Assembly (NCBI RefSeq): GCF_900177245.1
Contig: NZ_FXBM01000002.1
Location: forward strand, 1-64,000
Origin: Rathayibacter oskolensis
Lineage (GTDB): Bacteria; Actinomycetota; Actinomycetes; Actinomycetales; Microbacteriaceae
Reading direction: 5' to 3'
DNA: 64,000 nucleotides
In this document: piece by piece, positions 17,580 through 26,893 of the stretch
How positions within the stretch are numbered: position 1 is the stretch's first letter
Layout: each line of letters begins with the position of its first letter
Made by a program: the position numbers and the translations under genes
Notes under the pieces: generated by a model
Database searches by the model: none
What the model was told of the DNA's origin: nothing
The model's input: only the letters and a program-made list of their open reading frames with translations

Positions 17580-19094
17580 ATGAGCACCATCGAGGGCCGG
17601 ACGGCCGACGACGGGACCGCCGACGACGGGATGGCCGAGTTCGGCTACCGGCAGTCGCTCGCCCGCAGCATCGGCCGCTTCGGCAGCTTCGCGGCCGGAG
17701 TCAGCTACATCTCGATCCTGACCGGCACGTTCCAGCTGTTCGCCTTCGGCTTCGCCAACGGCGGCCCCGCCTACTGGTGGTCGTGGCCGCTGGTGTTCGC
17801 CGGCCAGCTCGCGGTGGCCCTGTGCTTCGCCGAGCTGGCGGCGCGCTACCCGGTGGCCGGGTCGGTCTACAACTGGAGCAAGCGCGTGGCCGGGCCGACG
17901 GTGAGCTGGCTCGCGGGCTGGATGATGGCCACCGCCTCCGTCGTGACGCTCGCGGCCGTCGTGCTCGCCTACCAGGTGACGCTGCCGCAGATCTGGAGCG
18001 GCTTCCAGCTCGTCGGCGACGGCAGCGGCACGAGCGCCGGCGTCAGCGCCGTGATCTGGGGAGCGGTCCTCGTCGCGTTCACGACGGTGGTCAACGCCGT
18101 GGGAGTCCGGCTGATGGCGCGGATCAACAGCGCCGGCGTGGTCATCGAGCTCGTCGCCGCGGTGCTGCTCGTGATCGTGCTGGCCGTGAACGTCGTGAAC
18201 CCGCCGAGCGTGCTGGTCGACACGGCGGGCTACGGCGAGGGCGTCCCGGGAGGGTACGCGGGCGCGTTCCTGATCGCCGCGATCGCCTCCGCCTACGTCA
18301 TGTACGGCTTCGACACCGCAGGGTCGCTCGGGGAGGAGACGGTCGATCCCCGCCGCACCGGGCCGACCGCGATCCTCCGCGCGGTCGTCGCCTCCTTCGT
18401 GATCGGGGGCCTGATCCTGCTCGGCGGCATCCTGGCCGCACCCGACCTCACCGATCCGGCGCTGGCGACGGGCGGCCTGCAGCTCATCGTCCTCCAGGTG
18501 CTGGGCGGCCCCCTGGGGCGCGTGTTCCTCGTCTGCGTCGTCGTCGCGATCACGGTCTGCGCGCTCGCCGTGCACACGGCCGGGATCCGGATGGTCTTCG
18601 CCATGGCACGCGACAACGCCCTGCCCGCGAGCCGGCTCCTCGCGCGGATCGACCCCCGGCGCCGCACGCCGCTCGCGCCCGCACTCGTCATCGGGGTGCT
18701 CGCGGTGCTGATCCTCGCGGTCAACATCGGCACTCCCGAGATCTTCACCGCGGTCACCAGCGTGGCCGTGATCATGATCTACCTGGCCTACCTGCTGGTG
18801 ACGGTCCCGCTGCTGCTGCGGCGTCTCGCGGGCCGCTGGCCGACTCCGGACGCGCCCGCCGGGTACTTCACTCTGGGGAGGCTGGGGCTGCCCGTGAACA
18901 TCGTCGCGGTGCTCTGGGGAGCGGCGATGGCGGTGAACCTGGCCTGGCCGCGGGTCGAGGTGTACGGAGACGGACCGCTGCGGTACATCGCATTCGTGGT
19001 GATCGGGGGAGTGGTGGCGGTCGGCCTGGGCTGGTACCTGCTGCGGGGCCGGCACCGGCTGGGGACGCTGCCGGAGCACGCGCGCGAGCAGTGA
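17580..19094 (+). CDS. APC-superfamily amino acid/polyamine permease
   Basis: 504 residues; ATG preceded by CGAGGAGAG. Twelve or more hydrophobic helices. The first unwound helix (FAAGVSYISILTGTF) and the segment ELAARYPVAGSVYNWSKRVAGP are typical of the amino acid permease group that includes GabP/BAT-like actinobacterial transporters; a conserved Glu-containing stretch SLGEETVDPRRTGPTAI follows helix 6. The substrate could be an amino acid, GABA or an amine. It is followed by an MFS gene on the same strand after 117 nt. Confidence 0.9.
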   Translation: MSTIEGRTADDGTADDGMAEFGYRQSLARSIGRFGSFAAGVSYISILTGTFQLFAFGFANGGPAYWWSWPLVFAGQLAVALCFAELAARYPVAGSVYNWSKRVAGPTVSWLAGWMMATASVVTLAAVVLAYQVTLPQIWSGFQLVGDGSGTSAGVSAVIWGAVLVAFTTVVNAVGVRLMARINSAGVVIELVAAVLLVIVLAVNVVNPPSVLVDTAGYGEGVPGGYAGAFLIAAIASAYVMYGFDTAGSLGEETVDPRRTGPTAILRAVVASFVIGGLILLGGILAAPDLTDPALATGGLQLIVLQVLGGPLGRVFLVCVVVAITVCALAVHTAGIRMVFAMARDNALPASRLLARIDPRRRTPLAPALVIGVLAVLILAVNIGTPEIFTAVTSVAVIMIYLAYLLVTVPLLLRRLAGRWPTPDAPAGYFTLGRLGLPVNIVAVLWGAAMAVNLAWPRVEVYGDGPLRYIAFVVIGGVVAVGLGWYLLRGRHRLGTLPEHAREQ

Positions 19095-19211
19095 GCCCCG
19101 GCACGCGGGACTGAGGACGGACGACGCCCTCTGACCGTTAGCGTGACCGAGGGCGTGCTCGTGTGCACGCGGTCCCCCTCGGGGGATCCCGACGTCGCGG
19201 AGGAGGCCGGA

Positions 19212-20360
19212 GTGCGAGATCGTTCGACCGCGGCGCTGCTCCTGCACGCGACGCTGATCCAGGCCGTCGCGTTCCTCCTGCGTCCCGCCGCGGTCTACCA
19301 GGCGATCCAGCTCGACGTGCCGGCCTTCGCGCTCGGCGCGCTCGGCGCCTCCTTCGCCGTCGTGCCGCTCGTGATCGCGCTGCCGGTCGGCGGCCTCGTC
19401 GACAGGATCGGCGCGCGGGCGGTGATGGCGTTCGGCTCCCTCGTGACGCTCGCCTCCGCCGCGGTGCTGCTGCTCGCGGGAGGCGGCATCGCGGGCCTGC
19501 TCGTCGGCATCGCCCTGCTCGGCGCCGGGCATCTCGGCTGCGTCGTCGCCCAGCAGGCGGTGGTCGCGGGCGGCGCAGCGGGCACTCGCCTCGACAGCCG
19601 CTTCGGCTACTACACCTTCGCCGCATCCCTCGGCCAGGCGATCGGGCCGGCGTTCATCCCGGTCTTCGCCGGCGGCGCCGTCCGGCCCGATCCGGAGCCG
19701 CTCTTCGTCACCGGAGGCGTGCTCGCCGTGGTGCTGCTCGCGGTGACCGCGGCGGTGCGGTCCTCCCCCCGCCAGGCGTCCGCGCCGTCGCCGGCCGGCT
19801 CCACGCTGGGCCTCCTGCGCGTCCCCGGCCTGGCCCGAGCCCTGACGACGAGCGCGGTCGTGGTCGCCGCCGTCGACCTGACCGTCGTCTACCTCCCGGC
19901 CCTCGGCGCCGAGCGCGGACTGCCGGCGGGCGTCGTCGGCGCGCTGCTGACCGTGCGCGCGCTCGCGTCGATGACCTCGCGCCTCGTGCTCGGAGTCGTC
20001 ACCGCCCGCTTCGGACGCACCCGCGTGATGGTGCTCGGCATCCTCGTCTCGGCCGTGTGCCTCGTGCTGGTGGCCCTTGCCGCTCCGACGTCCCTGCTCT
20101 TCGTCGCCGTCGCCCTGATGGGCCTGGGCCTGGGGATCGGCCAGCCGATCACGATGTCGTGGCTGATCGAGCGCACCCCCGCCGACAGGCACGGGCGGGC
20201 GCTGTCGCTCCGGCTGGCGGGCAACCGCATCGGGCTGATCGCGCTGCCGACGGTGCTCGGAGCGATCGCCGCGGCGGCGGGAGCGGGCGGGGTGCTGGTG
20301 GGGACGGGGATCGTGGTCGGCTCGACGCTGGTGCTGCTGCGCGGGGTGCGGCTCGACTGA
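19212..20360 (+). CDS. MFS transporter
   Basis: 382 residues from GTG 19212, chosen because AGGAGG lies 5 bases upstream and the first helix follows at once; a GTG at 19143 would add 23 poorly hydrophobic residues. Twelve hydrophobic segments with motif A-like loops GGLVDRIGARAVM (loop 2-3) and TARFGRTRVMV (loop 8-9). Small-molecule efflux is likely, substrate unknown. A weak 8-bp inverted repeat (19124-19131 / 19149-19156) lies in the leader. The 3' end faces the convergent CWB2 gene 23 nt away. Confidence 0.87.
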   Translation: MRDRSTAALLLHATLIQAVAFLLRPAAVYQAIQLDVPAFALGALGASFAVVPLVIALPVGGLVDRIGARAVMAFGSLVTLASAAVLLLAGGGIAGLLVGIALLGAGHLGCVVAQQAVVAGGAAGTRLDSRFGYYTFAASLGQAIGPAFIPVFAGGAVRPDPEPLFVTGGVLAVVLLAVTAAVRSSPRQASAPSPAGSTLGLLRVPGLARALTTSAVVVAAVDLTVVYLPALGAERGLPAGVVGALLTVRALASMTSRLVLGVVTARFGRTRVMVLGILVSAVCLVLVALAAPTSLLFVAVALMGLGLGIGQPITMSWLIERTPADRHGRALSLRLAGNRIGLIALPTVLGAIAAAAGAGGVLVGTGIVVGSTLVLLRGVRLD

Positions 20361-20383
20361 GGCTCAGCCCGGCCGCAGCCCGC

Positions 20384-22297
20384 TCACGTGCACGGTTCCA
20401 GGCGGGCGACCCGGTCGGAGAGGGTCCCGGTCCCGCCGAGGAGCACCACCGTGCTCGGACGCAGTTCCGCGATGTCGTCGAGGACGGCGGTCGGGACGCA
20501 GTCGGGCTGCACGGCGTAGAGCGGGCTGTCGGTGTAGCCGGCCGCCGTCGCGCCGGCGAGGGCGTCGGGGAAGTCCTCTCCCGTGGCGAGGTAGACGGTG
20601 CTCGCCGAGGTGAACGCGGCGCTCATGAGCCGCTCGGACGTGTCGTAGCGGTCGACTCCGCCGATCCTGGTCGATCGGACCGGGAGCGACCTCGCGATGC
20701 CGTCACTCACGGACAGGGCGCTTCCCGCGATGGTCACCGAGGTCACTCCGAGATCCGCGACGAGTCGCCGCGTCCGAGAGTCCGCGGTCGCCAGGCCCCC
20801 GTTCACGAGGAGCACGGGTGCGTCGAGGGAGCCGGCCGCCGCGGCAGCGCTGAGCGCGTCGGGGAACTTCTCCCCGGTCGCGAGCCACGCGGTCGACCAC
20901 CCGTTGGGGAACGCGTCCCGCACGATCTTGTCGGCCGTGTCGTAGCGGTCGACCCCTCCGATGCGCTGCACGGTGCCGGAGTAGGCCCGCAGCTCGCGCA
21001 GCAGGGCGTCGCTGACGCTCGCCGACGAGCCGACGACGACGATCCTGTCGGGAGTCAACCGCGCCAGCTCGTCCCTGACGGGCTGGGACATCGAGTCGCG
21101 ATCGACGAGGAGCAGCGGTCCGCCCTGCCTCGCGGCGGCGGGAGCGGCGCTCAGCGCGTCGGCGAACCGCTCGCCCGTCGCGATGTAGACCACCGGGACG
21201 TCGGGAGCGAAGGTGGCCCTCGAGATCGCGACCGCCGTGCCCTGCCGGTCGACACCGGCGAGGCGCTCGACGGCGACCTCGGTCGCCACGGTGACGACCT
21301 GGTCGATGAGGGGATAGCTCCTCGGCGCCACGACTCCGAAGCCGTCCGCACCCTCCCACCGGCCGATGGCCTCGACGTGGACCTCGCCGCCGTCGCTCGG
21401 GTAGCACTGCTCCGAGTAGGTGGTGGACTCGAGTCCCGGGAGCGTGTCGACGAGCACACCGTCGAGGAGGATGTCGACGGAGTAGGTGCCGATCGAGTCG
21501 AGACCCTGTGCGAAGACCGTCACGCAGAGCTCCAGCGGTCGGCTCGAGCTCGCTCCGGAGAAGTTGTTGACGAAGGGCGGCAGCCGCTCGCCGACGTACT
21601 CGACCGGTCGTCCGTACCGGTCGGAGCCGACGAGAGTGGAGGTCGCGGTGATGAAGACATCGCCCGGCCACGGCGCGGGCATCGTGAACTCGTGATACCC
21701 GGGTCGGGTGTAGCGCTGCTCGAACACCTCGATCGTCGCCGTGGGGTCTCGGGGATCGATCTGGTGGCCGCGGAGGACGACGTCGCCCTCGGGCCGGGCG
21801 CCGTCGGCCAGAGCGAAGGTGAACCCGCCGTACAGCTCCTCGTCGCCGCCGCTCGCCGAGAGATCGATGATCCGCCAGGTCGTCAACGACCCCTCCGAGA
21901 CCACTGCCTGCGTCCGGACCGCCGGCGCGAACGGCTCGTCGACGGCGCGCGGGATCTGCCAGAACAGGACCGTGTAGGTGCCCGGAGCCAACCCGCTCCA
22001 ATCCTGCGAGACGTGGCGGTCCGAGCGGATCTCCGTCTCGATCCGGGGCCCGTGCGAGCTGCCGTCGGGGTCGAGCAGTTCGTAGCGGACCCAGCCGCTG
22101 ACGTCCGCGGTGTCGAGCGTCGCCTCGAAGTCGACGATCACGCGGTCGCCGTAGTCGGAGGTCGTGTACTCCGCGATCGTCAGCGCCGACCCGTCAGGGT
22201 TCAGGTTCGACGGTTCGGCGCGGGCGGGCGTGGCGACGACAGTCGTCGCCACGACGACGAGGGCGGCGATCCAGCGGCTGAGAACGGAACGGTTCAC
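20384..22297 (-). CDS. Secreted protein with three C-terminal CWB2 (cell-wall-binding type 2) repeats
   Basis: 637 residues. A signal peptide ends near TPARA/EPSN. Residues 30 to about 340 are beta-rich and not recognised as a known family. From about 345 to the end lie three cell-wall-binding repeats, each with the GGVDRYDTA-type opening followed by YIATGE.F.DALS and a VLLV strand: VERLAGVDRQGTAV, VQRIGGVDRYDTAD, STRIGGVDRYDTSE. CWB2 repeats attach proteins to wall polymers non-covalently. GTG start with GAAGGACG upstream. The N-terminal half, therefore, carries the function, which is unknown. Confidence 0.9.
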   Translation of the reverse strand: MNRSVLSRWIAALVVVATTVVATPARAEPSNLNPDGSALTIAEYTTSDYGDRVIVDFEATLDTADVSGWVRYELLDPDGSSHGPRIETEIRSDRHVSQDWSGLAPGTYTVLFWQIPRAVDEPFAPAVRTQAVVSEGSLTTWRIIDLSASGGDEELYGGFTFALADGARPEGDVVLRGHQIDPRDPTATIEVFEQRYTRPGYHEFTMPAPWPGDVFITATSTLVGSDRYGRPVEYVGERLPPFVNNFSGASSSRPLELCVTVFAQGLDSIGTYSVDILLDGVLVDTLPGLESTTYSEQCYPSDGGEVHVEAIGRWEGADGFGVVAPRSYPLIDQVVTVATEVAVERLAGVDRQGTAVAISRATFAPDVPVVYIATGERFADALSAAPAAARQGGPLLLVDRDSMSQPVRDELARLTPDRIVVVGSSASVSDALLRELRAYSGTVQRIGGVDRYDTADKIVRDAFPNGWSTAWLATGEKFPDALSAAAAAGSLDAPVLLVNGGLATADSRTRRLVADLGVTSVTIAGSALSVSDGIARSLPVRSTRIGGVDRYDTSERLMSAAFTSASTVYLATGEDFPDALAGATAAGYTDSPLYAVQPDCVPTAVLDDIAELRPSTVVLLGGTGTLSDRVARLEPCT

Positions 22298-22424
22298 GGG
22301 CGGTGCGTCCTTCGGGGAGGGGCCGGCGGGGCGGGGATGGGAGGAGGGGAGACGGCGGTCGGGTTCATCGGGGGATCGGCCGCACGCGCCGGGGCGCGGA
22401 CCTCGTCGGGCGCGCCGGCCACGG

Positions 22425-22916
22425 TCATGCGGTCGCCCACCGGCTCGTGAACTGCTCGATCCGGTCGACGTGCTCGGCCAGCAGGCCCTGGTCGGGGTCG
22501 GTCCTGATCAGCAGCGTCGGAGGCGTCGTCGAGTCGGCCCAGCGGAACGCGTCCCGGCCGAGCACGTCGTCGATCCAGACGATGCAGGTCGGACGCTCGT
22601 CCGCGTCGATCCGGTCGATCCACCTCGCCACCGACTGCAGCTTCGGGGTCTCGCCGGTGAACCCCTCCTGCGCGGGGAGGCGGTCGACGAGGGTGACGCG
22701 CTCGAAGCGGGCGCCGCTGCCGACGGCGTCCGACAGCGCGGTCGTCACGTCGAGGTGGGCGGACGACGCCCAGGCGAGCCGCCCGAGAGCGCGGATCCTC
22801 TCGAGGTGCCGCAGGCGGTCGGGGGTCAGTCGAGCCGTGAACCTCTGCTCGACAGGGTCCAGCGCCACGACCGGATCGAGCACCCCGTCGACATCGACGA
22901 GGATCAGCGCCGTCAT
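22425..22916 (-). CDS. HAD-domain protein (Swiss-Army-knife RNA-repair HAD type)
   Basis: 163 residues. Motif I is LILVDVDGVLDPV at the N-terminus, followed by WASSAH (motif II-like Ser), a Lys in GETPKLQSVARWI and an acidic WIDDVLG motif. This compact arrangement matches the HAD domain of 'Swiss Army Knife' RNA-repair-like proteins common in actinobacteria; whether it repairs RNA is unproved. The ATG overlaps the stop of the upstream gene by 4 nt (ATGA), so the two are coupled. Confidence 0.8.
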   Translation of the reverse strand: MTALILVDVDGVLDPVVALDPVEQRFTARLTPDRLRHLERIRALGRLAWASSAHLDVTTALSDAVGSGARFERVTLVDRLPAQEGFTGETPKLQSVARWIDRIDADERPTCIVWIDDVLGRDAFRWADSTTPPTLLIRTDPDQGLLAEHVDRIEQFTSRWATA

Positions 22917-23641
22917 GGTCGATCCGGGAGACGGAGGAGGTCGGACGACGGCGGCCCGTCGGTCGCCTGATCGTCGAATCCGGTGCCCGCGTTCACTACG
23001 AGGCTCCCCTCCGTGGCGTCGGTCGTGCCGATCCGGATCGTCGCCGTCGCACGGGTCGTCCAGTCGCCGCTGCGGACGGCGCCCTCGAGACGGACGAGCC
23101 CGTTCGGGCCCCAGCTGTCGTCGACGTGTCCGACGCGCAGGGTCACCCGTCTCGTCACGGTCTCGCCGAGGTGCGAGCCGACCAGCACGACGTCCTGCCC
23201 GGGCTCGGGCACCGGACGGCCCCCGGCCGGCGTCGCGAGGATGAGGGGCGCGGCCGAGAACTCGGGCGGCGCCGGTTCGAGCCCGGCCCTCGGGGAGTAG
23301 AGCCACGCCTCGGGTCCGGAGTCGGGGAGGACCCGGACGCGGCCGGAGAGCGGCTCGCAGTCGGCGTCGAGGCCGCGCATCTCCGGATAGGTCAGCTCGA
23401 GAGCCGTGACCGGCAGTCGGTCCCGACAGGTCCCCCTCCTCAGCACGGTGCCCGCGAAGTGCGACGGCGGCACGGGCGCCCCCGAGTGCACCGAGGTGAG
23501 GCGGTACCCCGCCAGCTCCGCCTCGACCGACGCCACCGTTCGGCCGAAACGGCGCTCACGGCCGGTCGCCGTCGAGAGCGCACCCCAGACGAGCACCCGG
23601 TGCAGGAGGACCGCACGGGCGGGCGCCGCAGTGTCGGCCAT
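22913..23641 (-). CDS. Hypothetical protein, N-terminal half resembles GGCT/AIG2-like fold
   Basis: 242 residues; ATG preceded by GAGAGG. The segment VLVWGALST..RRFGRT near the N-terminus, AELAGYRLTSV, and ALELTYPEMRGLDADCEP followed by VRVLPDSGPEAWLYSPR follow the pattern of gamma-glutamylcyclotransferase-like (AIG2) proteins: YGTL loop, GYRL strand, LDxxE turn and AxVY strand. This is a pattern judgement, not a secure assignment. The C-terminal 115 residues are not recognised. It is coupled to the HAD gene through an ATGA overlap. Confidence 0.6.
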   Translation of the reverse strand: MADTAAPARAVLLHRVLVWGALSTATGRERRFGRTVASVEAELAGYRLTSVHSGAPVPPSHFAGTVLRRGTCRDRLPVTALELTYPEMRGLDADCEPLSGRVRVLPDSGPEAWLYSPRAGLEPAPPEFSAAPLILATPAGGRPVPEPGQDVVLVGSHLGETVTRRVTLRVGHVDDSWGPNGLVRLEGAVRSGDWTTRATATIRIGTTDATEGSLVVNAGTGFDDQATDGPPSSDLLRLPDRP

Positions 23642-23813
23642 GTCCGTGTCCTCTCGGGGGATCCGTGACGAGGGGCCGCGCCGCACCGTCCGGTCGTTGC
23701 GAGCGTAGGGGGTCCGAACTCGGCGCACCAGAGAGAAGAATCACCTGGTCGGGCCGCGAGAACGCCGTGTCACCGGTTCGGTGACGGACGCTGGTCGCGG
23801 TGTCGCGGCCCCC

Positions 23814-26282
23814 TTACTCCTCCCGCACCTCGCTCGCCGACTTGTCCGCCCGCCACCCGCGCCACACGCTGTGCCGCAGCGTCCCGGAGGCGGTCCGCTC
23901 GCGGTAGCGCACCTCGCCGACCAGCACCGGTGACACCCAGCGCACCCCGCGCGACTCCTCCACGGGCACCGAGACGGCCGGCTCGTCGGTCGCGTGCTCG
24001 GCCAGCCTGTCGACCAGCCCCCGCCGCTCGCGGTCGCTGAAGCCCGTTCCGACGCGGCCCGAGTAGGCGAGCACCCCGTCGGCGTCGGGGATCGCCGTCA
24101 GCAGCGACCCCATCAAGCCCTGCAGCCCGCCCTCGCCAGGGCGCCAGCCGACGATCACCACCTCCTGCACGCGGTGGTGGGTGAGCTTGATCCAGTCGCG
24201 GGAGCGGGCGCCCGCCTGATAGCGCGCGGAGCGGCGCTTGGCGACGACTCCCTCCAGCCCCAGCGCGAGGCTCGTCGCCATCGCCTCGTCGAGGTCGCCG
24301 TCGAACACCGACGGCACGTGCACCCGCTCGTTCTCCTCCACCAGCTGCTCGAGCGCCGCGCGGCGGACGTCGTACTGCCGGCCGGTCAGATCGACGGGGT
24401 CCTGCGACAGCAGGTCGAACAGCATCAGGTGCACCGGAGTCGTGCGCGCCGCCGCCTCGATCTCGCGCGGCTTCACGAGCCCGCCCCGCGTCTGCAGCAT
24501 CCCGAAGTCGGGTCGCCCCTGCGCATCGAGAGCGACGATCTCGCCGTCGAGCACGGCGTCGACGGACACCGCCTCGCTGAGGGGCCCGAGCAGATCGGGG
24601 AAGGCCGCCGTCAGGTCGTTGCCGTTGCGGCTGGTCAGGGTGACGACTCCGCCGCTCACGCGCACCAGGGCCCGGTAGCCGTCCCACTTCATCTCGATCG
24701 CGGAGTCGGGGTCGATCTCGCCCGCGCGGCCGGCGGTGGCGAGCATCGGGCGGAGGTCGGTGGTCTTCCGGGGCGTCGGTGCGGGCGATGCTGCGACACC
24801 GCGCCCCTGAGGCGCGTGCTTGCCCGGGCCTCCCGTCATCAGGTGCAGCAGCCAGTTCTTCTCGTCGCCCTTCCCGCCCTTCGCCCCGGTGTGCAGCAGC
24901 GCGTAGCGGCGCGGCTCGCCGCCGAGCCCGCCGTCGGGCCGCCCGGTCAGCACCGCGATCACCTCCTCGCCCTCGCGCCACTTCTCGAGCGCATAGGTGC
25001 CCTCGTCCCAGATGCGCACCTCGCCGCCTCCGTACTCCTTCGCCGGGATCGTGCCCTCGAAGGTCGCGTACTCGAGCGGGTGGTCCTCGGTCTGCACCGC
25101 GAGCCGGTTGGGGTCGCCGTCGAGCGGTGGGCCCTTCGGCACGGCCCAGCTCACCAGCACCCCGTCGTGCTCGAGGCGGAAGTCGTAGTGCAGCCGGCGC
25201 GCGTGGTGCTCCTGGATCACGAAGGTGTCGCCGGAGGTGACGATCCCGGTGCCCGGATCGGGGACCGGCTCCGGGGTCTTCGACGCGTCGCGCATGCTGC
25301 GGTAGGCGGCGAGGCGGTCGGCGGAGGCGTCGGTCGCCGCGAAACCGGCCAGGCGCTCCGGAGTCGGCTCGAGACCCGCCCCGCGTGCGGCGAGCACCGG
25401 GCGCAGCAGGTCGCCGTCGGTGCGGAGGCGCTCGACCACCTCCTCCGGGGCCAGGTGCCGCAGCTCGCGGGAGCCGAGCTCGTCCCAGGTGCGCGGCGCC
25501 GCCACCCGCGGCAGCGCCCGTCCGCGCAGCGAGTACGGCGCGATCGTCGTCTTCGCCGCGCTGTTCTGGCTCCAGTCGACGAGCACCTTCCCGTCGCGGA
25601 GGGTCTTCTTCATGTCCGACACGACGAGGTCGCGGTGGTCGGCCTCGAGCACCTTCGCGAGCTCGTGGGCGACGGAGGAGATCTGATCGCTCGACGCCGA
25701 CGCGTCCAGCGGGCAGTAGAGGTGGATCCCCTTGCTGCCGCTCGTCACAGGGAACGGCTCGAGCCCCATCCCCTCGAGCAGGTCGCGCGCGAAGAACGCG
25801 ACCTCTGCGCACTCGGCGAGGCCCGCGCCATCTCCCGGATCGAGATCGAGGACGAGGCGGTCGGGAGGTCGGCGCGCGCCGTCGGACGCGAGCCGCCACT
25901 GCGGGACGTGCAGCTCGAGCGCCGCCTGCTGTGCGAGCCAGGTGAGACCGGCGACGTCGTCGACGAGGGGGTACTCGACGTCGCGCGACGAGTGGCTGAG
26001 CCGCGCCCGGCTGATCCAGTAGGGCGCGGAGGAGGGCAGGTTCTTCTCGAAGAAGACCTCGCCCGGGTGCTCGGTCGTGCCGACGCCGTCGACCCAGCGC
26101 TTGCGGGTCACGGGGCGGCGGGCGAGGTGCGGCAGCATCGCGGAGGCGACCGAGGCGTAGTACGCGAGGACGTCGGCCTTGGTGAACCCCGCCTCCGGGT
26201 AGACCACCTTGTCGAGGTTGGTGAGCCGGAGGCGCCGCCCGCCCACCGACACGAGCTGCTGCGAGGAGGCCATGCCTCCCAT
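23814..26282 (-). CDS. ligD: Multifunctional ATP-dependent DNA ligase LigD (Pol-PE-Lig)
   Basis: 822 residues. Three modules in the mycobacterial order. Primase-polymerase (about 1-290): LTNLDKVVYPEAG, DLDPGDG with the catalytic aspartates, GSKGIHLY. 3'-phosphoesterase (about 360-510): HHARRLHYDFRLEHDG, PKGPPLDGDPNRLA. Ligase (about 530-822): EMKWDGYRA with the adenylated Lys, DGEIVALD, EGVVAKR, WIKLTH. It performs end processing and sealing in non-homologous end joining with Ku, but no ku gene is in the window. ATG 26282 or ATG 26273 (three codons later) are both possible. Confidence 0.95.
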   Translation of the reverse strand: MGGMASSQQLVSVGGRRLRLTNLDKVVYPEAGFTKADVLAYYASVASAMLPHLARRPVTRKRWVDGVGTTEHPGEVFFEKNLPSSAPYWISRARLSHSSRDVEYPLVDDVAGLTWLAQQAALELHVPQWRLASDGARRPPDRLVLDLDPGDGAGLAECAEVAFFARDLLEGMGLEPFPVTSGSKGIHLYCPLDASASSDQISSVAHELAKVLEADHRDLVVSDMKKTLRDGKVLVDWSQNSAAKTTIAPYSLRGRALPRVAAPRTWDELGSRELRHLAPEEVVERLRTDGDLLRPVLAARGAGLEPTPERLAGFAATDASADRLAAYRSMRDASKTPEPVPDPGTGIVTSGDTFVIQEHHARRLHYDFRLEHDGVLVSWAVPKGPPLDGDPNRLAVQTEDHPLEYATFEGTIPAKEYGGGEVRIWDEGTYALEKWREGEEVIAVLTGRPDGGLGGEPRRYALLHTGAKGGKGDEKNWLLHLMTGGPGKHAPQGRGVAASPAPTPRKTTDLRPMLATAGRAGEIDPDSAIEMKWDGYRALVRVSGGVVTLTSRNGNDLTAAFPDLLGPLSEAVSVDAVLDGEIVALDAQGRPDFGMLQTRGGLVKPREIEAAARTTPVHLMLFDLLSQDPVDLTGRQYDVRRAALEQLVEENERVHVPSVFDGDLDEAMATSLALGLEGVVAKRRSARYQAGARSRDWIKLTHHRVQEVVIVGWRPGEGGLQGLMGSLLTAIPDADGVLAYSGRVGTGFSDRERRGLVDRLAEHATDEPAVSVPVEESRGVRWVSPVLVGEVRYRERTASGTLRHSVWRGWRADKSASEVREE

Positions 26283-26392
26283 GCTGCCGTCCGCCGGGGC
26301 GCGCGGCGAGGGGCTGGACGGGAGCGGCGCCTCGCGGCGTGCTCTCGGCCTCAGTGGATAGCCTGGCGATCCCGCCCCTGAAGGAGACACTC

Positions 26393-26878
26393 GTGCCCGA
26401 GACGATCACCGACATCCCGCTCACCACCATCGACGGCACCGCGTCGACGCTCGCCGACTACGCGCCGGTGAAGCTCATCGTCAATGTCGCCTCCCGCTGC
26501 GGGCTCGCTCCGCAGTACGAGAAGCTCGAGGCGCTCCAGAAGACCTACGGCGAGCGCGGGTTCACGGTGCTCGGGTTCCCGAGCAACCAGTTCCTGCAGG
26601 AGCTCAGCGACGAGGACCGCATCAAGGAGTACTGCTCGACCACGTGGGGCGTGACCTTCCCGATGTTCGAGAAGGTCAAGGTCAACGGGCGCTCGGCGCA
26701 CCCGCTCTACGCCGAGCTCACCAAGACCGAGGACGAGAGCGGCAAGGCCGGCCGCGTGAAGTGGAACTTCGAGAAGTTCCTCGTCACCGCCGACGGCACC
26801 GTGCACCGCTTCCGCCCGACCGTCGAGCCCGACGACCCGCGGATCGTCGGGCTGATCGAGGAGTCGCTCCCGTCGTAG
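26393..26878 (+). CDS. Glutathione-peroxidase-family peroxidase
   Basis: 161 residues from GTG 26393 with AAGGAG 6 bases upstream. The peroxidatic residue is Cys36 (NVASRCGLAPQY; Cys, not selenocysteine), with the Gln of GFPSNQF and the Trp-Asn of VKWNFEKFLV completing the tetrad. Members in bacteria lacking glutathione usually use thioredoxin to reduce peroxides; mycothiol use is also possible here. The gene is divergent from ligD, 110 nt between starts. Confidence 0.93.
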   Translation: MPETITDIPLTTIDGTASTLADYAPVKLIVNVASRCGLAPQYEKLEALQKTYGERGFTVLGFPSNQFLQELSDEDRIKEYCSTTWGVTFPMFEKVKVNGRSAHPLYAELTKTEDESGKAGRVKWNFEKFLVTADGTVHRFRPTVEPDDPRIVGLIEESLPS

Positions 26879-26893
26879 CGGCTCGAGCGGCCG

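Noticed and set aside
19163-22450. A 1095-residue plus-strand frame
   Set aside because: It is an out-of-frame shadow of the MFS gene and antisense to the CWB2 gene, with Arg/Ala/Gly composition typical of GC-rich shadows.
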